DNA of 11,594 nucleotides from Candidatus Shapirobacteria bacterium (GTDB taxonomy: Bacteria; Patescibacteriota; Microgenomatia; UBA12405; JAUWLS01), in the NCBI GenBank assembly GCA_030667285.1, contig DAOUWE010000007.1:1-11594 (forward strand), given 5' to 3'. Of the stretch, positions 1 through 6,260 are shown piece by piece. A model generated the notes under the pieces. It had not been told where the DNA came from and did not search any database. It saw nothing but the letters and a program-made list of their open reading frames with translations. Position numbers and translations under genes: made by a program. Positions within the stretch are counted from its first letter, which is position 1, and each line of letters starts with the position of its first letter.

Positions 1-1764
1 CTTCAGGAAAAACGAGGTCGACTTTTTGGTCTTATTACCATTCACAAAGAATCTTCCTACAAAGACATATCCACTATCGGGAAAGAATTAATCTCTTTTT
101 TCAACGAAGTTTATTTCAAAGACAGCCCGGATTCTATTTTTGATCATCTTAAAAAAACTCTCAAGAAAGTAGGGGAAGAGCATCCGGTTTTCGTCGAAGG
201 AAGCCTAAAGACTTCTCTTGTTGTTGCCGTTCATTACCAAGATTTTGTTTACCTCGGAACTTATGGCAATGGAACCATCAAGCTTATTCGAGACCAAGAA
301 TCAGTCACTCTTATTCCTGATACCAAAACCGATCTTCAAGTAGTTTCCGGACAATTAAAACCACTCGACCGTTTTCTTTTTTTAAACTCTCATTTTCTGT
401 CTATTTTTCCCTGGGAAAGCCACGAAGACAAGTTTAAGGACAAAGACTCCGGTGTTATCAAAGAATCCCTTTCCACCCTTGTTTATTCACAGAAAGATTC
501 TGCCGATTTGTCCGTTATTATTCTTGACGTCAAAAAAGATGAAACTCTTCTTTCAGAAGAAGACCCTTCTCCGCCGGCTCTTGCTTCACCTCCAGTCCAA
601 ACCACTCCTCCGAAAAAAACACGAAAACCTTTGTTTAAAGGAAAAATCAAACTTCCCAAAGTTAAAGTTCACGATTACCCCATTCCTCAGCTAGACCGCC
701 GTCGTCGCGTTTCTGCCATCATCGCCATTGGTTTTTTGATCCTTCTTTTTACCTCTGTTTACTTTGGTAATCAAAAAAGACAAGCTGATCTAGCCAATCA
801 AAAATATCAAGACCTAAGCCAACAAATCAACGATCGTCTTTCTACTGCTCAAACATTGAAAAATCTTGATCTTGAAGACGCTCTGGTTATTACCAAGGAA
901 GCCCAGAGTCTTTTTCAAGAACTGGAAGAGCTAGACATTAACTCGGAAGAAACTTCCTCTCTTAAAACCACCATTAATACTCTTCTTTCTCAAACCGGCC
1001 AAGAGGGAACCTTTTCTCCGGATCACTTCCACGATCTCACCTTAATAAGATCGGAAATTAAGGTTAAAAGCCTGTCTCTTGAAAACTCCACCCTTTACCT
1101 TCTGGATTCCGACTCTCATCGCATAGACCGGCTTGATGTCAGTAAAAAATCTTCCGAACTTGTTTTAAACAATGATGAATTATCAAAGTTTTCTCAAATC
1201 ACTGCCTCCAACAACACCATTTATCTTTTAGGAGAAGACGGAATCTACAAAACCACATCTTCTTCTCTTGAGAAACTCGTTGAAAAAGATGACTCCTGGG
1301 CAGATCTTCTCGATATTACTTCCTGGGAAGGCAAAGTCTACGTTCTCACTAAAGACAATATTTACAAATACCCCCTTACCTCTTCCGGTCTAGGATCGCG
1401 CCAAGAATGGCTCAAAGAAAGCTTAGACGTTTCCACTCCCACCGCTCTAGCTATAAATGGAAAAGTTTGGGTTCTGGGTAAATCCGGAACCGTTAAGCCT
1501 TATTATCTGGGCAGGGAAGACAAATACGAACAATCTTCAATTGCCGTCATCAACGACGCCGGTCACCTCACCACTCACCCCGATCTGGATATTGTAGTTT
1601 TCACCGACCGCCAAAAAGATATTTATCTTTTCGATAAAGAAGGAAAATCTATTGCCAAATACTCCACTGATCTCACCATTCTGGATCTTGTTCTCGATGC
1701 TTTAAATTCTCGTCTCCTGATTCTAGCCAACGACCAAAAACTCTACCAAATCACCCTTAACTAA
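1..1764 (+). CDS. Membrane protein with degenerate PP2C-like N-domain and C-terminal beta-propeller (5' end missing)
   Basis: The frame is open from base 1 to TAA at 1762-1764, so about 587 residues are visible and the true start lies upstream; in-window TTG/ATG codons are not convincing starts. Residues 1 to about 178 resemble a PPM/PP2C phosphatase fold: a strand pair with LGTYGNG where the family has a GD-containing loop, then RFLFLNSH, then ADLSVIILDV near the end where active enzymes carry a metal-binding DN. The metal-binding Asp residues appear to be missing, so it is probably a pseudophosphatase or sensor. A Pro/Lys-rich linker and an Arg cluster (233-236) precede one membrane helix (about 237-258), a helical stretch (258-340), and about six repeated strand units (near 365, 407, 446, 489, 531, 571) of the form [IV]-Y-[LV]-L-x-x-[DS], which look like propeller blades. 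The topology suggests a cytoplasmic N-domain and an outside propeller. The fold calls are inferred by eye. Confidence 0.72.
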   Translation, partial: LQEKRGRLFGLITIHKESSYKDISTIGKELISFFNEVYFKDSPDSIFDHLKKTLKKVGEEHPVFVEGSLKTSLVVAVHYQDFVYLGTYGNGTIKLIRDQESVTLIPDTKTDLQVVSGQLKPLDRFLFLNSHFLSIFPWESHEDKFKDKDSGVIKESLSTLVYSQKDSADLSVIILDVKKDETLLSEEDPSPPALASPPVQTTPPKKTRKPLFKGKIKLPKVKVHDYPIPQLDRRRRVSAIIAIGFLILLFTSVYFGNQKRQADLANQKYQDLSQQINDRLSTAQTLKNLDLEDALVITKEAQSLFQELEELDINSEETSSLKTTINTLLSQTGQEGTFSPDHFHDLTLIRSEIKVKSLSLENSTLYLLDSDSHRIDRLDVSKKSSELVLNNDELSKFSQITASNNTIYLLGEDGIYKTTSSSLEKLVEKDDSWADLLDITSWEGKVYVLTKDNIYKYPLTSSGLGSRQEWLKESLDVSTPTALAINGKVWVLGKSGTVKPYYLGREDKYEQSSIAVINDAGHLTTHPDLDIVVFTDRQKDIYLFDKEGKSIAKYSTDLTILDLVLDALNSRLLILANDQKLYQITLN

Positions 1765-1781
1765 TCAAAAATCTAAAATTA

Positions 1782-2438
1782 CTACTGAACTTTTTGTATC
1801 ACTCTTGGATCGCAAACATAACCAAGAACAGTAAAAACATTGTCTTCCAATCTTCCAACCGCATACCCCTCGCTCGTTTTACTTATCCCGGGATGGTCAC
1901 TAGGAGCATATTGTTCTTCGTATTCAGGCAATGTGCCTTCTCCGGTCCAGTTTTGAGCCTCCGTCGCCACCCTGATGGCTGTATAAACGCTTCCGGGTTC
2001 CATTTTAATCGTTCTATCTCCAATAGAAATCATTTTTCCTCCGGTAGCATGCAGGTTCACATGCGGATATCCTTCAGCCACCTCCACCTCCACCATTTCT
2101 CTGCTGATAATCTCTCCTAATTTTCTGTCGCTAGGCGTTTCTGCTCCAAAAGGAATATCTCCTGATTCTCTCTCTTGCAAAAAATGTGATGCTCCAACCT
2201 TATCCACTATTTCCGAATCATAACGGACTTCTACTAATTTTCCTTTTCCCCCTTCCTCCAGCAATACACTCCCTCCATCGCCAATTTCTTTGAAACTACC
2301 CCCCCAAACCTCCGGTCCGCATTTGGAAAGAAACGCCGCCGTCCCTGCCACCACTGCCGTCTTTCCCGCCAACCCCAAAGCCTCTCTTTTGGTCAATTTT
2401 TTTTTATTTGGAGGCCCATTTTTTATTTCCCCATTCAT
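1782..2438 (-). CDS. Exported or membrane-anchored protein of unknown function
   Basis: 218 residues, ATG at 2438, stop TAG; it converges on the propeller gene with only 17 bases between stops. I do not recognise the family. The N-terminus is a charged stretch (KKKLTKREA), a hydrophobic segment at about 20-38, then Cys40. This looks like a signal peptide; LTKRE is a weak Tat-like motif with KR rather than RR, and FLSKC is a poor lipobox because Lys sits at -1, so lipoprotein status is uncertain. The mature part is acidic and rich in Gly, Glu and Val with short strand-like stretches (for example KMISIGDRTIKM and FTVLGYVCDP), suggesting a small beta-rich domain. Start support: good reading frame and a candidate promoter upstream; there is no Shine-Dalgarno sequence. 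Confidence 0.72.
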   Translation of the reverse strand: MNGEIKNGPPNKKKLTKREALGLAGKTAVVAGTAAFLSKCGPEVWGGSFKEIGDGGSVLLEEGGKGKLVEVRYDSEIVDKVGASHFLQERESGDIPFGAETPSDRKLGEIISREMVEVEVAEGYPHVNLHATGGKMISIGDRTIKMEPGSVYTAIRVATEAQNWTGEGTLPEYEEQYAPSDHPGISKTSEGYAVGRLEDNVFTVLGYVCDPRVIQKVQ

Positions 2439-2488
2439 TTTTCGATCAAAAATTTGTAACTAAAAACATTCTATCACCACAAAAAAAT

Positions 2489-2517
2489 ATTATATCCCAT
2501 ATTATCAAGACAAGCAA
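2489..2517 (-). promoter_or_regulatory. Candidate promoter for the exported-protein gene
   Basis: On the minus strand a perfect TATAAT (2494-2489) is preceded after 17 bases by TTGCTT (2517-2512, three of six matching TTGACA). The -10 box lies about 50 bases before the ATG at 2438. It sits in the 110-base region shared with the divergent smpB. Confidence 0.4.
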
Positions 2518-2536
2518 TTTATTATCCGAAATAAGC

Positions 2537-2542
2537 TAAAAT
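2537..2542 (+). promoter_or_regulatory. Candidate -10 box of smpB (leaderless arrangement)
   Basis: TAAAAT ends six bases before the smpB ATG at 2549, which would place the transcription start at or next to the start codon. No convincing -35 is visible and there is no Shine-Dalgarno sequence. Confidence 0.4.
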
Positions 2543-2548
2543 ACACTC

Positions 2549-2983
2549 ATGCATTACAAGAATCGCAATGCCTCTGATTACTCTGTAGTAGAACAATTTG
2601 AAGCAGGCCTGGCCTTAACCGGAGCCGAGGCCAAATCTCTGCGCACCCAGGGCATTTCCTTCACCGATTCCAAGATTTTAGTCAAAAGCACACTACTCAC
2701 CCTTGAAAATGTCCACATCACACCTTACATATATGCCTCCCAAGCCACCACCGACGCTACTCGCTCCCGGCCCCTTCTTTTAAACAAATCCCAAATCAAA
2801 AAACTTCTTTCCTACCAAAAACAAAAATATGCCATTTACCCCATCGCCATTTATAGAAAAGGCCGCTGGATCAAAGTTAACGTTGGAGTAGGTAAGCGCC
2901 TCAAAAAACACGAAAAAAGAAAAATCATCACCGATCGGGAAGCAAAACGCCAAATCCAAAAACGCCTCAAACAAAAAAGATAG
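2549..2983 (+). CDS. smpB: SsrA-binding protein SmpB
   Basis: 144 residues, close to the usual SmpB length of 150-160. SmpB binds the tRNA-like domain of tmRNA and brings it to stalled ribosomes, standing in for the codon-anticodon step of trans-translation. Visible family signatures: NRNASDYSVVEQFEAGLALTG at the N-terminus with EAKSLR next (canonical NRKA..Y.I...EAGI.L.GTEVKSLR), ENVHITPY, RSRPLLLNKSQIKKL (canonical R.RKLLLHK.EI..L), and GKRLKKHEKRKIITDREAKRQ (canonical GK..yDKRe..k.Rd..r), the basic C-terminal tail that enters the mRNA channel; DKR is EKR here. The tmRNA gene lies just downstream, which supports the call. The ATG fits the family's short N-terminus; there is no Shine-Dalgarno sequence. 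Confidence 0.97.
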   Translation: MHYKNRNASDYSVVEQFEAGLALTGAEAKSLRTQGISFTDSKILVKSTLLTLENVHITPYIYASQATTDATRSRPLLLNKSQIKKLLSYQKQKYAIYPIAIYRKGRWIKVNVGVGKRLKKHEKRKIITDREAKRQIQKRLKQKR

Positions 2984-2992
2984 CCTATATTA

Positions 2993-3021
2993 TTGATATC
3001 CCTGCCTGACTCTGCTATAAT
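2993..3021 (+). promoter_or_regulatory. Strong extended -10 promoter of the tmRNA gene
   Basis: TTGATA (2993-2998), a 17-base spacer, then TATAAT (3016-3021) preceded by TGC, an extended -10 element. The predicted start falls at about 3028-3031, matching the tmRNA 5' end at GGAGATG. This is the best sigma70-type promoter in the window. Confidence 0.85.
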
Positions 3022-3030
3022 ACCACTCAT

Positions 3031-3464
3031 GGAGATGTCCTGATTCGACGGACAAGAACTTTAAAAAACCGCCGGCCTACTTTGAGAATAAGTAGTCAAA
3101 CATTCTCAAAAAAACATGCCAAAGCTGAAAAGTTTGGTGAATCCGTAAAGGCATTTACTGCCGGTCTCTTTGATTTCGGCAACGCCGGAGCTTCTGCTCC
3201 TGCTTACGCCGTCTGCTAAGAGCCACAGATTCCATCCGCTTAATTCTCGTTTGGAGGGATTAAATCGGGTGTTAACTTATCTGAACTGCTGTTTATATGA
3301 TTTCGGTTTTATATAAACTAAAGATGGACCTCGGTCCAACCAGCCGACAACCCTTTTTTCCTTTGTTGCTTTGGAGAAAAAGGTAATAAGTAAAAAGCAA
3401 CTACGCCGGTAAACGTTTTCAAAAATCTCTTTTTCGGACCTCGGGTCACTCCCGAGCATCTCCG
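3031..3464 (+). ncRNA. ssrA: Transfer-messenger RNA (tmRNA, SsrA)
   Basis: tmRNA rescues stalled ribosomes with SmpB and adds a degradation tag. The 5' end GGAGATG (3031-3037) pairs perfectly with CATCTCC (3457-3463), and the conserved GATTCGACGG follows at 3042-3051. Pseudoknot PK1 is clear: CTAC (3077-3080) with GTAG (3092-3095), interleaved with TTTGAGAAT (3081-3089) and ATTCTCAAA (3102-3110). The tag ORF follows and stops at TAA 3217-3219. Downstream are a hairpin at about 3234-3272, an 8-bp stem 3291-3298/3311-3318, the hairpin TGGAC-CTCG-GTCCA (3325-3338), and another H-type pseudoknot (CCTTTTT 3353-3359 with 3377-3383, interleaved with GTTGCTTT 3365-3372 and AAAGCAAC 3394-3401). TTTTTCGGAC precedes the T-arm (CTCGG/CCGAG). 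Oddities: A3-U70 instead of G3-U70, discriminator G, T-loop GTCACTC, and no encoded CCA. Confidence 0.93.
3118..3219 (+). other. tmRNA-encoded proteolysis tag reading frame
   Basis: The frame after PK1 that stays open and ends at a plausible place runs to TAA 3217-3219. The resume codon is probably GCC 3118, AAA 3121 or GCT 3124, giving a tag of 31-33 residues that ends GASAPAYAVC. The end resembles the usual YALAA-type degron but terminates in Val-Cys. The tag is longer than the usual 8-15 residues. The other two frames stop early and give no Ala-rich hydrophobic end. The exact resume codon cannot be fixed by eye. Confidence 0.6.
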
Positions 3465-3479
3465 CCTTCGGTAAGCATC

Positions 3480-3485
3480 TATACT
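3480..3485 (+). promoter_or_regulatory. Candidate -10 box of comF (leaderless arrangement)
   Basis: TATACT ends six bases before the comF ATG at 3492, just past the tmRNA 3' end. No clear -35. Read-through from the strong tmRNA promoter is an alternative, since I see no terminator between the two genes. Confidence 0.4.
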
Positions 3486-3491
3486 TACCTA

Positions 3492-4118
3492 ATGCTTCTC
3501 AACCTTCTTTTTCCTCGCAACTGTTATCTCTGTAAAAAACCTGGCCTCTATTTCTGCACTTCTTGCCAAAAAAAACTTCCTATAAAAAAACACCAGTACC
3601 GAAACAATCCGGAGCTTTCAATATCTCTCTTTGCTTATACTCCAGCCATTCGTTCCGCTCTTCATGATTTAAAATACCGTTTCGTCACCGATCTGGCTCA
3701 AGAACTTGCTACCCTATCTACAAAAACAATAAAGACTCACTACAAAGATTTTTTAGTCCACTGGCAAAAACAAAACTTCGTTTTTTTGCCCGTCCCTCTC
3801 CACCGCCACCGCCACAACTACCGTGGCTTTAACCAAACCGAAATTTTGGGAAAACTTATCGCCAAGAATCTAAAACTCCAATACAAAAATCTCTTAATCC
3901 GCTCTCGTCCCACTCGTCCCCAGTACAAACTATCCAAAAAAGAACGTCTTCAAAATCTCAAAAAAGCTTTTTCTTTCTCAAAAAAAGAACATCCCGCTCC
4001 TCAAAACTATTTGTTATTTGACGACATCTTTACTACCGGCACCACTCTCTCTGTGTGTTGTCGGGTTCTAAAACAAAACAAAGCCCTCAATGTCCACTTT
4101 CTCACCCTCGCCCGTTAG
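3492..4118 (+). CDS. comF: ComF family protein (phosphoribosyltransferase-like, competence-associated)
   Basis: 208 residues, typical for ComF/GntX. An N-terminal zinc-ribbon is visible: Cys11-x2-Cys14 and Cys22-x2-Cys25. The middle has LFAYTPAIRSALHDLKYRF, close to the family's Y...ir..i..lKy.g, followed by FLPVPLHRHRHNYRGFNQTEILG (canonical vPvP....r.rGfNq...la). The PRPP-binding loop is LLFDDIFTTGTTL (174-186), with both Asp residues and the TTGTT phosphate loop intact. ComF is needed for natural transformation in several bacteria, apparently at the inner face of the DNA uptake machinery; its substrate is not established. The stop TAG overlaps the TAA of the convergent membrane gene by four bases (TTAG at 4115-4118). 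Confidence 0.93.
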   Translation: MLLNLLFPRNCYLCKKPGLYFCTSCQKKLPIKKHQYRNNPELSISLFAYTPAIRSALHDLKYRFVTDLAQELATLSTKTIKTHYKDFLVHWQKQNFVFLPVPLHRHRHNYRGFNQTEILGKLIAKNLKLQYKNLLIRSRPTRPQYKLSKKERLQNLKKAFSFSKKEHPAPQNYLLFDDIFTTGTTLSVCCRVLKQNKALNVHFLTLAR

Positions 4119-5842
4119 CGAATCTCTGCCTTTTTCTCTTTAATAAACGTGCTCCAGCCCTCTATAAACTCCATAATCGTCGCAAACGGCATGTCAACAA
4201 GAACTGTAAAAAACACACTTGCTATGTTGTACTCTTTCCACTTCTTAGAAAGCCATTGACCGATTCTCCCAATCGGTACCGAAATCGTATCTATCAAAAA
4301 CTCCCAAAAACTCGGCTTGTCCTCTACTACCAACTCTTTTGCCCTTCCTCGAATTATAATTGCCGCAAACACCAACACCGCCACATTCAAAGTATCTATA
4401 TACAAAGACGTAATCGGAATTTTGGCCCAACTAAACACTCGGTACGTTCCCCACAAAGAGAAGCCGGTTCCTAAAACATACAAAAAACTTATTAAACTTT
4501 GTAGAAAAAAATTTCTCTTTCCTCTCATTTTAATCTCATAAACATCCTCTCTCTTCTGTTTAAAAATCATTTTCTGCATTTCCTCTCTCACTTTCAGAAG
4601 GTTTTTTTCTTTGGGTAGTCTTACCAGTGCTACTAAAACAAACATTACCGCCGTTGGCAACATTATATCTACAAACATGGCCAGGCCATTAAATTTCCCA
4701 TACAAAAGTTTCGCCAGTGGTACCTCAATAATGAAAAGCGATACCGCTCCTGCTACCAATACTGACAGAGTAGAAAAAATCGCCATTCTAAACAACCTTT
4801 TTTTCAATGTCGCGTATCTCTTTCCATAAAACTTATCCACCATCTTCTCTAATTCTTTTGGGTCAATGATATTCTTAGAAATCTCTTCTGGATTTTTTTC
4901 AAAAGAATTCAAAATATCTCCCAAAATCAAATACAAGGTGTCATACTTTTCACAAACCCCATAAAAATAACCACCCAGAGGATGGGCAAGATCTTTCTCT
5001 AATCCTTTCTGTATTTCTTCAATTCTTTCACCCAATGCTCTTACCCCCTCTTCATTTTTGGTAAACCATTCTGGATACCTATATTTCAACAAATGATAGT
5101 TAATAATCGGTGCATCCAGGTGATACAAGGTTTTATGTACCGCTATATAAGTTTGTATCATTTTGTCGTCATCACTTATTTTTTTCTTCGGATTAACCTC
5201 AATTCTTTTATCAATCATCTTCGTCATAAACTCCATCATTAGATTTTCTTTTAATGGGGGAGCCAAAATCTCTTCGATTTCACAAGCCGCAATCTCCAAA
5301 AGCCAGTTATAAAAATTAACCTTTTTCTTCAATCCCGATTTTGACCCATTTCCGGACAAAGGACTATTTTTCAAAATATACGCATATTTTTCCAACACCT
5401 TCTGAACTTTCACCAATCTACTCTTAGGAATTTCGTTATTCGGATAATGCCCGCCTCTTATCAATTCTCCAACCAGTGGTTCTGCTACCTTTTCTGTTTT
5501 AACATCGGATATCAATCCCAATCCCGCCACTCCTCCCAAAAGCCTTCTCTTCAAAACCCTCTCTGTTGCCGTTCTTCTGATTAAATGCTCCTCTTTCCAG
5601 TCAACAATACCTCTCACTTTTTCATAAAAAGAGGCAACCCTAGACGCAATTTCATCTACTTCAATTAAAGCTCCTCCTTCATGTTCTCCTTCAGCAATTT
5701 CTTTGTATTCTGATATTAGCTCTCGCACCAGTTTATGAGCCCCTTTTTCCTCCACGTCGACATCCTTTTCCTTTTCGGAATCAGTTTCTGTTTTCTTTTT
5801 ACCGTCGCCTTGGTCATTCAACCAAAATAAATCTCCTCGCAT
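4115..5842 (-). CDS. Large four-TM membrane protein of unknown function
   Basis: I chose ATG at 5842 (575 residues, beginning MRGDLFWLND). The frame stays open upstream to 6031, but that extension overlaps the divergent gene, and a TAAAAT box lies just before 5842. Residues 8-35 are a charged, low-complexity tract; 36-345 are mainly helical, Glu/Lys-rich and probably cytoplasmic, with a short hydrophobic Gly-rich patch (101-111). Membrane helices are predicted at about 353-373, 387-407, 445-470 and 479-497, followed by an amphipathic C-terminal region (512-565) rich in Trp and Phe and a basic end. I do not recognise the family and see no catalytic motif. It is transcribed divergently from the TraG-like ATPase unit, so a shared role is possible but unproven. 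Confidence 0.8.
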   Translation of the reverse strand: MRGDLFWLNDQGDGKKKTETDSEKEKDVDVEEKGAHKLVRELISEYKEIAEGEHEGGALIEVDEIASRVASFYEKVRGIVDWKEEHLIRRTATERVLKRRLLGGVAGLGLISDVKTEKVAEPLVGELIRGGHYPNNEIPKSRLVKVQKVLEKYAYILKNSPLSGNGSKSGLKKKVNFYNWLLEIAACEIEEILAPPLKENLMMEFMTKMIDKRIEVNPKKKISDDDKMIQTYIAVHKTLYHLDAPIINYHLLKYRYPEWFTKNEEGVRALGERIEEIQKGLEKDLAHPLGGYFYGVCEKYDTLYLILGDILNSFEKNPEEISKNIIDPKELEKMVDKFYGKRYATLKKRLFRMAIFSTLSVLVAGAVSLFIIEVPLAKLLYGKFNGLAMFVDIMLPTAVMFVLVALVRLPKEKNLLKVREEMQKMIFKQKREDVYEIKMRGKRNFFLQSLISFLYVLGTGFSLWGTYRVFSWAKIPITSLYIDTLNVAVLVFAAIIIRGRAKELVVEDKPSFWEFLIDTISVPIGRIGQWLSKKWKEYNIASVFFTVLVDMPFATIMEFIEGWSTFIKEKKAEIR

Positions 5843-5849
5843 GACCACT

Positions 5850-5883
5850 ATTTTACCACCTTCGCCCTTTTTCCTGTGATAAA
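5850..5883. promoter_or_regulatory. Divergent promoter pair between the membrane protein and the ATPase unit
   Basis: The start codons are only 49 bases apart. On the minus strand TAAAAT (5855-5850) ends seven bases before ATG 5842. On the plus strand GATAAA (5878-5883), preceded by TGT as an extended -10, ends eight bases before ATG 5892. Both would give leaderless or nearly leaderless transcripts, and the two polymerase footprints would overlap. Confidence 0.45.
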
Positions 5884-5891
5884 CTTGAACC

Positions 5892-6260
5892 ATGACTGTC
5901 AGCAAAGAAAAAGAACCCTCTTCTTCTGCTCCCGAAACCCTGATTTCTCCCGTCACCGAAATACCGGAAAAAGTGAAAGTTAGAAAGGAAGTTGAAACTT
6001 GGTTGGAAAAAGTAGAGAAAACAACCACCACTCTCCCTAAAACTGTTACTGATGACCAAACCGGCCAACCCTTGGTTTCCCCCGCCGATCCTCAAACACC
6101 TCAGATCACCCTTCCCTTAACCAAACAACAAATCGCTACCGGCGCCAAGAAAAAAATAGACCAAGCACTAAGATGGCTTTCTGAATGGTGTCTCCGAATC
6201 ATTAAGATTAAGCAAGCAAAAGTGTCTTTCAAAAAACAAAAAAATGACTCAGATCAATAG
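5892..6260 (+). CDS. Small conserved-context protein upstream of the TraG-like ATPase, function unknown
   Basis: 122 residues, ATG at 5892, TAG at 6258-6260. The first 80 residues are low-complexity and rich in Pro, Thr, Ser, Glu and Lys, and probably disordered. A short helical segment (about 77-108, LTKQQIATGAKKKIDQALRW then LSEWCLRIIKI) is amphipathic with two Trp residues and could dock on a membrane or a partner; a basic tail follows. No signal peptide and no true membrane helix are seen. It overlaps the start of the ATPase gene by 17 bases in another frame, so translational coupling is likely and the product probably works with that ATPase as an adaptor or regulator. I cannot assign a family with confidence. 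Confidence 0.72.
   Translation: MTVSKEKEPSSSAPETLISPVTEIPEKVKVRKEVETWLEKVEKTTTTLPKTVTDDQTGQPLVSPADPQTPQITLPLTKQQIATGAKKKIDQALRWLSEWCLRIIKIKQAKVSFKKQKNDSDQ

Noticed and set aside
452..694. Plus-strand 80-aa ORF with many Leu and Lys
   Set aside because: Out-of-frame shadow of the propeller gene; no domain or start signal.
1794..2120. Plus-strand 108-aa ORF
   Set aside because: Antisense of the exported-protein gene, which has a sensible signal-peptide-like start and a promoter.
3277..3459. Minus-strand 60-aa ORF
   Set aside because: It lies entirely in the structured 3' half of the tmRNA gene and is a chance frame.
3464..3476. Small CCG-CCTT-CGG hairpin after the tmRNA as a terminator
   Set aside because: Only three pairs and no T-run; it does not meet the usual criteria.
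4055..4474. Plus-strand 139-aa ORF overlapping comF and the membrane gene
   Set aside because: Low-complexity, rich in Arg, Asn and Lys; it is the antisense of the membrane protein gene.
2201..4838. TTATCCAC-like sequences resembling DnaA boxes (near 2201 and 4829)
   Set aside because: Single near-matches inside coding regions, far apart and far from the composition change near 10 kb; no cluster.
5843..6031. Upstream extension of the minus-strand membrane protein to 6031
   Set aside because: The extra 63 residues overlap the divergent 5892-6260 gene, look like antisense of it, and pass over the promoter-like boxes before ATG 5842.
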